Positions 34,720 through 43,153 of a stretch of 64,000 nucleotides of DNA are shown here, one piece after another. Made by a program: the position numbers and the translations under genes. Each line of letters starts with the position of its first letter. The first letter of the stretch is position 1. A model generated the notes under the pieces. It worked only from the letters and a program-made list of their open reading frames with translations. It searched no databases and was not told the origin of the DNA. This stretch comes from Acidimicrobiaceae bacterium (GTDB lineage Bacteria > Actinomycetota > Acidimicrobiia > Acidimicrobiales > RAAP-2). The stretch covers positions 1 to 64,000 of the forward strand of contig PMOE01000075.1 in the NCBI GenBank assembly GCA_003161575.1, read 5' to 3'.

Positions 34720-35172
34720 ATGACAAGTGCCAAGGTCCGTGCTCGCCTGAAGGAGATTGCGGCCCAACAGGCGAAGTTGGTCCAGGAGCTGGATGGTATC
34801 GAGGTACGGCTCGTGATCGGCGCCGAGGTCATCGAAGAAGGCTTGAAGTTGTTGGAGCGGGCCGAGGATCTCTATGGCAAGATGAGCGACACCCAGCGTC
34901 AGCTACTCAACCGAGCGCTCTTCCAGGAGCTCTACGTCCGCGACAACGAATTCGTGAGCACCGTGTTCAATGAGCCATTCAGCGAATTCATTTCGGCTCG
35001 TGATGCACTTGCCGGGACACTGAACTTCCCGGACATGCCGATAGCCGAAGGTTGGATCTGTGAGAACAGGGCGGTCCTGCTGGAACCTGCCCCAGACCGC
35101 CATGGTGGGCGCTGCCGGGCTCGAACCGACGACCTGCTGGTTGTAAGCCAGCTGCTCTACCGACTGAGCTAA
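34720..35172 (+). pseudogene. Serine recombinase C-terminal remnant
   Basis: The conceptual protein has the helical C-terminus of large serine recombinases. It shows a coiled-coil segment (VRARLKEIAAQQAKLVQEL), then IEEGLKLLERAEDLYGKMSD and RQLLNRALFQELYV. The catalytic resolvase domain, recombinase domain and zinc ribbon are missing. Nothing similar is found in the roughly 270 bases upstream, so it is a 5'-deleted remnant. The last about 25 codons of the open frame are an antisense reading of the tRNA-Val gene and not real protein. Together with the tRNA and the gene-poor DNA beyond it, this suggests an old integrated element that has been largely lost. Confidence 0.7.
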
Positions 35173-35178
35173 ACGCCC
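35103..35178 (-). tRNA. tRNA-Val (anticodon TAC)
   Basis: On the minus strand the sequence folds as a full cloverleaf. The acceptor stem is GGGCGTT/AGCGCCC, and the D arm GCTCAGTCGGTAGAGC. The anticodon stem GCTGG/CCAGC carries the loop CTTACAA (anticodon TAC, reading GUA). The T arm is GTCGG-TTCGAGC-CCGGC. The discriminator A and an encoded CCA follow. The anticodon context closely matches E. coli tRNA-Val(TAC). It flanks a recombinase remnant on one side and a gene-poor accessory stretch on the other, so it may be an integration target. Confidence 0.95.
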
Positions 35179-35676
35179 GAAGAAATCAAATCTACCTGGA
35201 ACTTTGTGATACTTCTTTGGTTTGGGGTCCGGCACAGCACTCGGAGAGCACATAGTTCGTGACGTTGCGAGCTAGAGGCAGCGAGCTAGAAAAGACCCAG
35301 TTGACCGAATCGCTTGGGAAGCGACACGAGCATCACCACGTCAAGCGTAGGCGCGGAAATCGAATCAGGGGTTCGAACCTCGACTCTGCGACGTAGCATC
35401 CGGATGAGATTGCCCGACTGTCCAAACGGGGCTGATGGTGGCCGATGGACCCCGCCATTGCGTCCCCATCGATTTAAAGTCCCAGCCAGGCCATATTCAT
35501 AGATCGTTCACATCGTTCACCTCTAACCCTCGGCCTCGAGATCACTCAACGGACTCGACGAGACACTCAGGTGCCAATTAAACCTCGCTGCGCCGTAAGC
35601 CACCGAATGGCAACTACGGAGAACCCAAATTGCGCCCTCATTGCGCGAAAGTGGCTGAAGTCAAAAGGAGCGCACG
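35179..35676. other. Gene-poor, less GC-rich stretch after tRNA-Val
   Basis: I find no gene with both an SD and a sensible product here. It holds two tandem direct repeats: GCGAGCTAGA at 35267-35276 and 35281-35290, and ATCGTTCAC at 35503-35511 and 35512-35520. Its last about 120 bases (from about 35555) are the diverged upstream part of the small-gene module that recurs before 36498. Confidence 0.45.
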
Positions 35677-35811
35677 ATGGCACAAGTGATAGACGATCTC
35701 GACCAAATCATGTGGAGCGCAACCCTTGAGGCGTGGTGGCAGAGGGAGTTCCCGGAACGGGAAGACTCGCTCGAGGTGCCGATCAACAACTCGACGCGCC
35801 CACTTGATTGA
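35677..35811 (+). CDS. Small protein of unknown family, 44 residues (paralogue of 36498 gene)
   Basis: ATG 35677 follows AAGGAG at 35665-35670 with six bases of spacing, a near-ideal SD. The product begins MAQVIDDLDQIMWSATLEAW and ends PINNSTRPLD. It aligns from end to end with the protein at 36498: MAQ-ID-L, then W--TL-AW, and -I----TR-L at the tail. Matching length, SD spacing, conserved upstream DNA and a hairpin about 90 bases downstream all argue that it is translated. The pattern suggests one amphipathic, Trp-rich helix of about 25 residues and a short tail. There is no signal peptide, membrane helix or Cys. I recognise no family. It could be a regulator or toxin/antitoxin-like peptide, without evidence. 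Confidence 0.6.
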   Translation: MAQVIDDLDQIMWSATLEAWWQREFPEREDSLEVPINNSTRPLD

Positions 35812-36497
35812 ACAAATCCGCGGTCCGGTAGCGGTCCTGATTCGAAGGACGACCGCCTCCCCCTGGCCGTGCCCGGGATAGAGAACCGCAAGGGAGAGGT
35901 AATCCCAGGGAAGTGGGGTTACGCGGTGGAGCCCATTCACTTCCATGCATCGAGGTTCGCCCGATGCACTGAGTTTCACTGGACAAACCCCGGTGGAGCT
36001 CCCCGCTCGCGGTAGGCAACGAATCTGGACATTTGACCAAAGCGTCCTCTCCACTGTGCGTTGGTCATCTTTTGGGGACTCTCCATCATCTCTGGCCAAA
36101 TCGATTTGGGCCCAGCAAGGGGCTCGCAAATCCAATTTCATTCCATCCAAGGACAAGACCCAGGATCAAAACGGTTCGACGATCGAGCCATCGCGTACAA
36201 CCGACCAGCGAGCGGCCACCGCGACCGCTCCGCCTCTGGCAAGCCAGCTAGGCCCCTAAGGAGAATATTTTCACGGCCGATGGTTCACCGATTGCGCTCG
36301 CAGCTGAGCAGGAAAGACCTGGTGAGGCACTGCGTTCAGCCCGGATTGGTTGCAAGCCAGCGCAACCCAGCTCGACGAACGCACCGGGCGGTCGAGGATG
36401 CCTCGGCTGTCGGCAGTGCCACCGGACGGCAACCCGAAGAGAACCCTTTTTGCCCCCTCACGGCGCGAAGGTTGTTGAAGTCGGAAAGGAACATACG
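35812..36497. other. Spacer between the two small-gene modules
   Basis: This holds the downstream part of module copy A (hairpin at 35899-35922) and the upstream part of copy B (from about 36370). The centre, about 36010-36370, shows only unsupported open frames, none with an SD at the right distance. An AAGGAG at about 36258 is followed by ATG only 16 bases later. Confidence 0.4.
35899..35922 (+). terminator. Hairpin downstream of small gene A
   Basis: GTAATCCC pairs with GGGGTTAC (one T-G pair) around an 8-base loop, about 90 bases after the stop codon. It is the counterpart of the stronger hairpin at 36756. It has no T-run, which is common in high-GC actinobacteria, so terminator or RNA-stabilising roles are both possible. 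Confidence 0.4.
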
Positions 36498-36674
36498 ATG
36501 GCGCAAGAGATAGACGAACTCGAGAAAATGTTGTGGTGCACGACCCTTCAGGCGTGGCTAGAACAATGGCGAAAAGAACACCGGGACCGGGTGGGCTCGC
36601 CCGAAATGTTGATCGCCACCCCAACGCGTCGATTGAGTGTTCCAACGAATCAACGGTGCCGCCGAGCAAGCTAA
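36498..36674 (+). CDS. Small protein of unknown family, 58 residues (paralogue of 35677 gene)
   Basis: ATG 36498 lies seven bases after AAAGGA (36485-36490). The protein begins MAQEIDELEKMLWCTTLQAW, continues with a charged LEQWRKEHRDR and ends in a basic Arg-rich tail (NQRCRRAS). It shares the MAQ-ID-L----W--TL-AW core and the S-E--I---TR-L tail with the 44-residue protein upstream, and is extended by about 14 residues. An amphipathic Trp-rich helix with a basic C-terminus would suit nucleic-acid or membrane contact, but this is inference. A perfect 13-base-pair hairpin follows. The family is unknown to me, and its location beside a recombinase remnant hints at mobile or phage origin. Confidence 0.62.
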   Translation: MAQEIDELEKMLWCTTLQAWLEQWRKEHRDRVGSPEMLIATPTRRLSVPTNQRCRRAS

Positions 36675-37321
36675 GTCGGGCCACCGAGGAATTGCGGTCT
36701 CGACGCGAAGGGCACTAGCCATTCGCCCCGGCGATTTCCGGGCCGGAACCGCAAAGGAAAGATCACCCGGGTTGGAGGGTGATCTTTCCGCGTTGTCGGC
36801 CGTTGCACTTCCACTCTTGGGTGTTGACCCAGTGCCCTCGGCTCTCGCTTCGACTGGACAGCACCAGCCGAAAGTGGTCACGTCGTTGGCCACGTATGAC
36901 CCCCCATCACCGGCCCACCTGTCGGTCAGGAGTCCAACGCAGGCCGCATTTATGCTCGATCCATAGAATGAGACTCACATTCCAGCGCTCGCCTCGACCA
37001 ATGAGTCATCGTCTTGAGCCGAACTCCTAGGAAGTGGGGCCCACGACGACAGTGCCGCCTTGCGCTTCCCTACCAGCTACGGCATTCCGCCCGCTTCCGT
37101 TGGAGCGAGTTGATCTTCCATCTGAGCGAAGCACCCGAAGTGGCGCTGGAATTGCCCTAAATCCAAGCACGCGCTCCGCCAGATTTTTAGATTCTCGCTT
37201 GCCTCTGAAATGGAGAACCCCTTGACGAGCACACAACCGTCAGCCCAAACCCTTGAATTTCCATGGCTGCTATCAGCAAACTCTGCATAGGGTGGGACGT
37301 CTCTAATCGAAGGAGTGCATC
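36675..37321. other. Gene-poor stretch before the quinone oxidoreductase
   Basis: Apart from the hairpin at 36756-36789 and the fading end of module B (to about 36870), I see no supported gene. Open frames here lack SD sites and read as noise. The last 100 bases should contain the promoter of the following gene. TTGACG at 37222-37227 and TTGAAT at 37251-37256 are -35-like, but neither has a convincing -10 at standard spacing. Confidence 0.4.
36756..36789 (+). terminator. Perfect 13-bp hairpin downstream of small gene B
   Basis: GGAAAGATCACCC and GGGTGATCTTTCC are exact reverse complements around the loop GGGTTGGA, about 80 bases after the small gene's stop. The stem is long for the region and no T-run follows. 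It is likely a terminator or the 3' structure of the small-gene transcript. Confidence 0.6.
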
Positions 37322-38290
37322 GTGAAGGCAGCCGTTTACTACAACACCGGCAGTCCAGACGTGTTTCGGTACGAAGATGTTCCCGATCCAGTCATGACCG
37401 CTCAAGACGTCCTCGTACGCGTCGAGGCGATCGGCATCGAAGGTGGCGATACCCTCAACCGCTCCGGAGGCGACATGGGGCAGGTCCCCCATATCGTCGG
37501 CTATCAGTGTTCCGGAACGGTGGTCGATGTCGGAGGGGAGGTACTTGATTTCGCCGAAGGGGATCGGGTGGTAACGGTTGGGCTTGACGGATCCCACGCG
37601 GAGCTTCGAGCGGTGCCCGCTTCGTTCTGCTGGGTACTCCCTGAAGGGATCTCCTTTGAGCAAGCGGCCTGTGTCCCTGTGCCATTCGGCTCCGCCGACG
37701 ATTGCCTTTTCGAGTTCGGCCGAATCCAAGAGGGCGAGACGGCCCTCATCCACGCCGGCGCGAGCGGTGTCGGAATCGCTGCAATCCAACTCGCCAAACG
37801 AGCGAATACCAGGGTCCTCGCCACCGCCTCGAGCAACGAACGGCTCGGGCGTCTCACTGAGCTGGGCCTTGACGAGGGAATCAATTACGTGTCGACCGAT
37901 TTTGTAGCCGCAGTGCGCCAAATCACCGATGGCCGTGGGGCCGATGTGATCGTCGACTCGGTGGGTGGACCAACCCTGCAGAAGAGCCTGCAGTGCCTCG
38001 CCTACCGAGGCCGATGTGTTTCGCTCGGAGACGCCGGTCGCCACGGTGCGGAAAAGTTGGACGTTTCGTCGTTGCGAGGAAACAACCAATCCCTGATCGG
38101 GTTCTTTCTTGGAGCCGAACTCCTCTTGAGTCCGCGCCCCCACGCCAAGATTGCCGAACACCTCGAAGACGTTGCCCACGGAAATCTGCAAGTCGTGATC
38201 GACCGTCAGTACCCGTTGTCCGATGCTGCCGAAGCGCACGCCTACATTGAGAGCCGTCAGGCTTTCGGGCGCGTTCTGCTGATTCCGTGA
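37322..38290 (+). CDS. Zinc-independent quinone oxidoreductase-like alcohol dehydrogenase (MDR superfamily)
   Basis: This 322-residue medium-chain dehydrogenase/reductase is of the QOR/zeta-crystallin type. The NADPH-binding loop is AGASGVGIAAIQLAKR (about 139-156), preceded by the catalytic-domain pattern GYQCSGTVVDVG. The structural zinc cysteines of true alcohol dehydrogenases are absent. These enzymes reduce quinones or enones with NADPH. GTG 37322 has AAGGAG upstream (CGAAGGAGTGCATC). It stands alone at the far edge of the gene-poor accessory stretch. Confidence 0.9.
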   Translation: MKAAVYYNTGSPDVFRYEDVPDPVMTAQDVLVRVEAIGIEGGDTLNRSGGDMGQVPHIVGYQCSGTVVDVGGEVLDFAEGDRVVTVGLDGSHAELRAVPASFCWVLPEGISFEQAACVPVPFGSADDCLFEFGRIQEGETALIHAGASGVGIAAIQLAKRANTRVLATASSNERLGRLTELGLDEGINYVSTDFVAAVRQITDGRGADVIVDSVGGPTLQKSLQCLAYRGRCVSLGDAGRHGAEKLDVSSLRGNNQSLIGFFLGAELLLSPRPHAKIAEHLEDVAHGNLQVVIDRQYPLSDAAEAHAYIESRQAFGRVLLIP

Positions 38291-38470
38291 CGAGGCCACC
38301 CAGCTGAACGGTTGACCACGCACGAATCCACACCGCCCCGTGCCGGCCGTGGACGACGCAGATGATCGGAGTTTGTGCGGATGCGGGCGGTCCAGCGCCG
38401 GAGTATCTCGTGGCCATGTGCGGCCACCCGGACGGCGCCTTCCGCGTCGGGCTCACTACACTCGGTCGGC

Positions 38471-41400
38471 GTGCGCCCAGAGGACTCGATCCGTGTCGGC
38501 AGGATCGTCCGGGTACTGAACGAATTCGTCCGACCCCGGCGCCGGGGCCCAACTACTGCAGTCGACGTGGCCGCCTACCACGTGCACGGCGAGCCGGTCT
38601 CGCCTGACGAGGCGTTTCGAGCGAGTTACCAGCCGTTCGCCCTGGGCGGGTCCTGGGGGCCACCATGGGACACCACCTGGTTCCGACTCCGCGGCAGTGT
38701 TCCGGCCGAGTGGACCGGGCGCCAGGTAGCCCTCGGCTTCAGCATCGGGAATGCCGGAAGCACTGGGTTTGGTGCCGAAGCGCTCGCCTGGCGGGACGGG
38801 CGCCCGGTCCAGGGGCTCTCGCCCAATCACCGCGAACACCTGCTCACCGACTGCGCGGCCGGCAATGAGCAGATCGAGCTCTACATCGAAGCGGCAGCCA
38901 ACCCACCCTCTCCGTTCGGTGCCAACCCGTGGCCCCTCCTGCTCCCCGAGCCCGACGGTGCCCCCCTGTTCACCCTCCAGCGAGCCGACCTTCACGTCCG
39001 AGACCCGAAGTTCGAGGAGTTCTGGCACGACTTTCGGGTCCTTGTCGAGCTGCTGACGGAGCTTCCCGACGACCAGCCCCACACCGTCCGCCTCTGTGCG
39101 GGCCTCGAGCGAGCCTGCAACCTCCTCGAACTCCCCGATATCGCCGACAGCTGGCGCAGAGCGCAGCCCGTGCTCAAAGAACTCCTCGCAGAGCGACCCG
39201 CACCGGGCACCCACGCCGTGAGCATCGTGGGGCACGCGCATCTCGACACTGCGTGGCTCTGGCCCCTCCGAGAGACCGTCCGCAAGTGTGCTCGTACGTT
39301 CAGCACGGTCCTGGATCTCATGGATCGCTACCCCGAGTACCGATTCGTGGTCTCCCAGGCCCAACACCTCGCATGGATGCGCGACCAGTACCCGGACCTC
39401 TGGGAGCGGATGAAGGTCCGGATCGCCGAAGGACGGTTGGAACCCACTGGAAGCATGTGGGTCGAGGCCGACTGCAACATACCTTCGGGCGAGTCGCTCA
39501 TCCGCCAGATCGCCTACGGCAAGCGCTTCTACCTCCAAGAGCTCGGGATCGAGACCAACGACGTGTGGTTGCCCGACGTATTCGGCTATTCGGCCGCTCT
39601 TCCTCAGATCATGCGGCAAAGCGGCATCCGGTGGTTCCTCACCCAGAAGCTTTCCTGGAACCAGTACAACGTGCTCCCCCACCACAGCTTCTTGTGGGAA
39701 GGCATCGATGGCTCGCGGGTCTTTACCCACTTCCCGCCAGCCGATACCTATAACGGCAACGTCAGTGTCCGCGAGCTCCGCTTCGGTGTCGAAAATTTCA
39801 AGGATCATGATCGTGCGACGCGCTCGCTCTATCTCTTCGGCTGGGGGGATGGAGGGGGAGGCCCCACGAGCGAGATGCTCGAATCGGCTCGTCGGCTCGC
39901 TGATATCGACGGCCTGCCCCGGCTGACAATGGAGGGGCCCCGCCAGTTCTTCACCGAGGCCGAGGACGAGATCCGCGAACCTGCCGTGTGGGTGGGTGAG
40001 CTTTATCTCGAACTCCACCGCGGCACCTACACCAGCCAGGCCGCCACCAAATTGGGAAACCGACGCGCTGAATTCGCGCTTCGCGAGGCTGAGCTGTGGA
40101 CTTCGCTCTTGCCGGGCTCTGGATACCCGGCACGCGAGCTCGAGGACATGTGGAAACTGCTCCTCCTCCATCAGTTTCACGACATCATTCCCGGATCGGG
40201 GATCCACTGGGTCTACGACGACACTGCACGTGACCACGCCCAGATTCTGGGCGGGGCCGGACGCCTCACCGATGATGGGCTCGGCCTTCACGCAAACGCC
40301 GTCGACACGGCGGACAACGCATACCCAGTTGTGGTCTTCAACTCGCTCTCGCATGTTCGAAGAGAGCTGATCACCCTCGATGCGCCAGAAGGCGTCACCG
40401 CGGCCGTCGACGAATCAGGGTCGATCGTTCCCGTCCAGCGCGAACCGGGGGGCCGGGCAATGTTCGAAGCGACCGTGCCCGCGTGCGGCTACCGGGCCTA
40501 TGACCTGGTGTCGGCCGATTCACCCGCCGGCAGCGGTGTCACGGCCGACCTCGGGTACCTCGAAAACGATCGTCTACGCGTCGAGCTCGACGATCAGGGC
40601 CTCTTGTCCTCAATCTTCGACAAGTCGGCCCAGCGCCAGGTCCTGGCTCCAGGGGCCCGGGGCAACCGATTCCAGCTCCACCCGGACTACCCGAACTTCT
40701 TCGACGCCTGGGACATCGACCGATTCGCCTTCGATCAGGTGGTCGACCTCGATGAGGTCAAGTCGGTGGAACTGGTGGAGCAGGGACCGCTCCGAGCAGG
40801 CATCCGGATCATCCGCAAGTTCGGCGACTCCTGCCTAACCCAAGTTATTCGACTGGCCGCCGGCTCGCGTTTCGTTGAATTTGAGACCGAGGTGGCTTGG
40901 CACGAGACGAACCGACTCCTCAAGGTTGCCTTCCCGGTCGCCGTGCGCAGTCTTCGGGCCACCTACGAGATCCAGTACGGACACGTGGAGCGACCGACGC
41001 ACACGAATACGAGTTGGGACGTCGCTCGATTCGAAGTCTGCGCACACAAGTGGGCTGATCTATCCGAGCCCGGATACGGCGTGGCGTTACTCAACGACTG
41101 CAAATACGGCTATGACATTTCCAACAACGTCATTCGTCTCTCACTCCTGCGCGCCCCGACCTGGCCCGACCCGGTGGCTGACCGTGGAACCCACCACTTC
41201 ACCTACCGCCTGCTCCCCCATTCGGGCGATTTGCGCAACGCCGGGGTGATTGACGCGGGATACGACCTCAACGTACCGCTCCGAGCCGTAACGACCTCGC
41301 CCCATGCTGGTTCGCTAAGCGCCAGCGGCTCGCTGCTCTCGGTCGACACCCCTCATGTCGTCGTCGAGGCGGTCAAGCGGTCCGACGATGGTGGCGACGC

Positions 41401-41599
41401 GCTCATCGTTCGGATGTACGAGGCCTGGGGGCGACGCGGGCCGGTTACCCTGCGCGCTCCTTGGGAGATACGACGTGCAACTCTCACCGACCTGCTCGAG
41501 CGCGAAATCGCCGAGACCCCGACCGATGGCGCTGCGGTCACGCTGGAGATGTCACCATTCGAGATCACCACTCTCAAACTCGAGAGAGCGGAGAGCTGA
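38471..41599 (+). CDS. Alpha-mannosidase, GH38 family
   Basis: This 1042-residue glycosidase contains the GH38 zinc motif HAHLDTAWLWP (about 254) and the nucleophile region LPDVFGYSAALPQI (Asp near 369). A middle helical domain contains LLLHQFHDIIPGSGI, and the C-terminal part is a beta-sandwich. It should cleave alpha-mannosides with retention, using Zn. No signal peptide is seen, so intracellular turnover of mannosylated oligosaccharides is likely, as for other bacterial class II mannosidases. The start is uncertain: GTG 38471 is my choice, while ATG 38375 and 38381 precede an unconvincing sequence. It stands alone with no transporter nearby. Confidence 0.9.
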   Translation: MRPEDSIRVGRIVRVLNEFVRPRRRGPTTAVDVAAYHVHGEPVSPDEAFRASYQPFALGGSWGPPWDTTWFRLRGSVPAEWTGRQVALGFSIGNAGSTGFGAEALAWRDGRPVQGLSPNHREHLLTDCAAGNEQIELYIEAAANPPSPFGANPWPLLLPEPDGAPLFTLQRADLHVRDPKFEEFWHDFRVLVELLTELPDDQPHTVRLCAGLERACNLLELPDIADSWRRAQPVLKELLAERPAPGTHAVSIVGHAHLDTAWLWPLRETVRKCARTFSTVLDLMDRYPEYRFVVSQAQHLAWMRDQYPDLWERMKVRIAEGRLEPTGSMWVEADCNIPSGESLIRQIAYGKRFYLQELGIETNDVWLPDVFGYSAALPQIMRQSGIRWFLTQKLSWNQYNVLPHHSFLWEGIDGSRVFTHFPPADTYNGNVSVRELRFGVENFKDHDRATRSLYLFGWGDGGGGPTSEMLESARRLADIDGLPRLTMEGPRQFFTEAEDEIREPAVWVGELYLELHRGTYTSQAATKLGNRRAEFALREAELWTSLLPGSGYPARELEDMWKLLLLHQFHDIIPGSGIHWVYDDTARDHAQILGGAGRLTDDGLGLHANAVDTADNAYPVVVFNSLSHVRRELITLDAPEGVTAAVDESGSIVPVQREPGGRAMFEATVPACGYRAYDLVSADSPAGSGVTADLGYLENDRLRVELDDQGLLSSIFDKSAQRQVLAPGARGNRFQLHPDYPNFFDAWDIDRFAFDQVVDLDEVKSVELVEQGPLRAGIRIIRKFGDSCLTQVIRLAAGSRFVEFETEVAWHETNRLLKVAFPVAVRSLRATYEIQYGHVERPTHTNTSWDVARFEVCAHKWADLSEPGYGVALLNDCKYGYDISNNVIRLSLLRAPTWPDPVADRGTHHFTYRLLPHSGDLRNAGVIDAGYDLNVPLRAVTTSPHAGSLSASGSLLSVDTPHVVVEAVKRSDDGGDALIVRMYEAWGRRGPVTLRAPWEIRRATLTDLLEREIAETPTDGAAVTLEMSPFEITTLKLERAES

Positions 41600-41795
41600 G
41601 GCCCGCATCGGGCGGAGCCGAGCCGACACATCCGTGGGCAACTGGGAGAGGATGGATCAATGGATGACGAGCCTCGACGCGCTCACCGCCAACTCGTCGC
41701 AGCCGGGTACACGACGAGGCGAAGATGATCACTTCGATCCCTCACATCACGACGGTCACGCATCGATTCTGTCGGTTCAACTCGTCGCGAACGGC

Positions 41796-42533
41796 TCACC
41801 GGGAGGTGGACACCAGGAGAGCTGCGAGCAACTCGGGCGTTGCCGCCACGACCGGGGATCGGGGGGAGGCGTCGCGGACGAACGGGCCAGATCCGCTCCG
41901 CTCGCCGACGACGGCGCCCGCCTCGAGGCAGACCAGCATGCCACCCAGGTAATCCCACCCGTGAAGCCAACTCCCGCCAACGAGCGTGTAGCCGTCGAGG
42001 ACGCCTTCAGCCACCGCACAGTGGTCGAGAGCGGCCGAGCCAAGGGCTCGGAACTGGCCCCACCCGGGATCGTGCTCAGGGAAGCCCGAAATCCCGATGA
42101 CCGCCTCGGTCAGTTCCTGGCAACCTGAGGGAGCAATCGCCAGCCCGTCCCGACGGGCCCCCCCACCTCTGACCGCTTCGTAGGTCACGCCGCTGGCCTG
42201 GTTGACCACCAGGGCCGCCCGCGGGCCATCCTCGTCGAGGGCACAAAGGCTTGTGGCGTACCATGGAAGGCCGAGTGCAGCATTGGTCGACCCATCGACC
42301 GGATCAAGGATCACCGTCATCGATCGCTCGCCTCCGGTCCGGCCGGACTCCTCGGAGAGCACGGCCAGTCCGGCACCGTGGAGGACTTCGACGGCGGCCG
42401 CGTCGGCGGCCAAGTCGCACCGGTACTGCCCGGGCTTGGTCCCGGCCAGGCCCCAGTCGTCGAGGCGGTTGAGGGCTGTGCGCACAGCTCGCGCCGCATT
42501 GCTCAGAGTCTCGAGCAGAGTGTCGTCGTCCAC
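41796..42533 (-). CDS. Inositol monophosphatase family protein
   Basis: This 245-residue phosphatase carries metal-site residues in SEESG (Glu61/62), ILDPVDGSTNA (Asp77, Asp80) and a WDYLGGML motif near residue 190 corresponding to the WDxxAG signature. All three Mg-binding elements are present, so activity is likely on inositol phosphates or related sugar phosphates such as fructose-1,6-bisphosphate or histidinol phosphate. In actinobacteria inositol phosphatase feeds mycothiol and phosphatidylinositol synthesis. The sequence does not single out the substrate. It is divergent from the next gene across 58 bases. Confidence 0.9.
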   Translation of the reverse strand: MDDDTLLETLSNAARAVRTALNRLDDWGLAGTKPGQYRCDLAADAAAVEVLHGAGLAVLSEESGRTGGERSMTVILDPVDGSTNAALGLPWYATSLCALDEDGPRAALVVNQASGVTYEAVRGGGARRDGLAIAPSGCQELTEAVIGISGFPEHDPGWGQFRALGSAALDHCAVAEGVLDGYTLVGGSWLHGWDYLGGMLVCLEAGAVVGERSGSGPFVRDASPRSPVVAATPELLAALLVSTSR

Positions 42534-42591
42534 CTCTCGACCCTACCGGGCGGGCCAGGAGAGCTCACAGCGCCGCTAGGCTGGCCGCACT

Positions 42592-43149
42592 GTGGCAGCG
42601 ATCGATGTCGCCGGGTACGTAGCCGACCTTAAGGACCATTCCGTCGATCACGGGTTTCACGTTCACGATGAGCGCCACTTCGTAGAGACCTACTCGCTGC
42701 GCCAAGTCTGGGAAGTTGATCTCCACCCCGAAGAAGGGTGCGGTGGCCCGCTCGACCTCCACCTCGCGCTCGACGTGGATCCTCGGGTCCTGTTGTCCTT
42801 TGAGGACGCGGTCATCGGGTTAGCCGAAGACGACGAGCCTCCCGATGAGTTCCACTTCCCCCTCACCTTTACCTGGGCACTCCCGCCCCTCCCGAACGGG
42901 CCCGACCTTCTGCGTCTCGCCATCGATCTCGCTGGGGTCGGTGGCATCGAGCTTCCCCTTGAGGTTTCGGCGATCGATTCGTTCGCCTCGGCAACCGACG
43001 GCCCCGAGCGCCGACTCAACATCGTGGCCCGGCACCCGGTGTCCCTCGCCCGGGTCCTCGGCGGCGAAGAGTTGCTCTGTGACGTCTTCGACCGCTGTCT
43101 GGCCGTCAGCCGCTTCCTGCTCGAGGCAGCCGAGCGCTGGCTCGGCTGA
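42592..43149 (+). CDS. Hypothetical protein
   Basis: This is a 185-residue, largely beta-type soluble protein, starting MAAIDVAGYVADLKDHSV with GTG at 42592. Pairs of hydrophobic strands alternate with charged loops (LHLALDVDPRVLLSFEDAVIG, then EFHFPLTFTWALPPL), ending in a helix LFDVFDRCLAVSRFLLE-like. I recognise no domain. The lipoprotein gene begins four bases after its stop, so the two are transcribed together. Confidence 0.65.
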   Translation: MAAIDVAGYVADLKDHSVDHGFHVHDERHFVETYSLRQVWEVDLHPEEGCGGPLDLHLALDVDPRVLLSFEDAVIGLAEDDEPPDEFHFPLTFTWALPPLPNGPDLLRLAIDLAGVGGIELPLEVSAIDSFASATDGPERRLNIVARHPVSLARVLGGEELLCDVFDRCLAVSRFLLEAAERWLG

Positions 43150-43153
43150 GGTT

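Larger units (their letters stand above)
35555..36010 (+). repeat. Small-gene module, copy A
   Basis: This segment and 36370-36870 align over upstream DNA (CTCGACGA, GCCACCG, GGCAAC, GAGAACCC, GCGCGAA, TGAAGTC blocks in the same order), an SD, a small gene, AACCGCAA and a hairpin with an 8-base loop, then CACTTCCA. The two copies are 821 bases apart from ATG to ATG and clearly diverged, so the duplication is not recent. The boundaries are approximate. Confidence 0.5.
36370..36870 (+). repeat. Small-gene module, copy B
   Basis: This is the second copy of the module described at 35555. It has the same block order: CTCGACGA, CCTCGGCTG, GCCACCGGACGGCAAC, AGAGAACCC, GGCGCGAA, TTGAAGTC, SD, small gene, AACCGCAAAGG hairpin and GCACTTCCA. 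Substitutions and small indels separate it from copy A. The outer limits are approximate because similarity fades gradually. Confidence 0.5.

Noticed and set aside
35095-35172. Tail of the recombinase-like protein (GRCRARTDDLLVVSQLLYRLS in part)
   Set aside because: This is the tRNA-Val gene read backwards, a common false protein end.
35340-35400. GGTTCGAACCTC resembling a tRNA T arm
   Set aside because: The stems do not pair well and no acceptor, D or anticodon arms are found around it.
36061-36513. 150-residue plus-strand frame covering the spacer and start of small gene B
   Set aside because: It overlaps the small gene and its SD in another frame, has no motif, and would ignore the conserved module structure.
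38362-38607. Frame starting MIGVCADAGGPAPEY upstream of the mannosidase
   Set aside because: The first 35 residues look protein-like, but the rest is an Arg/Pro-rich shadow of the mannosidase and there is no SD.
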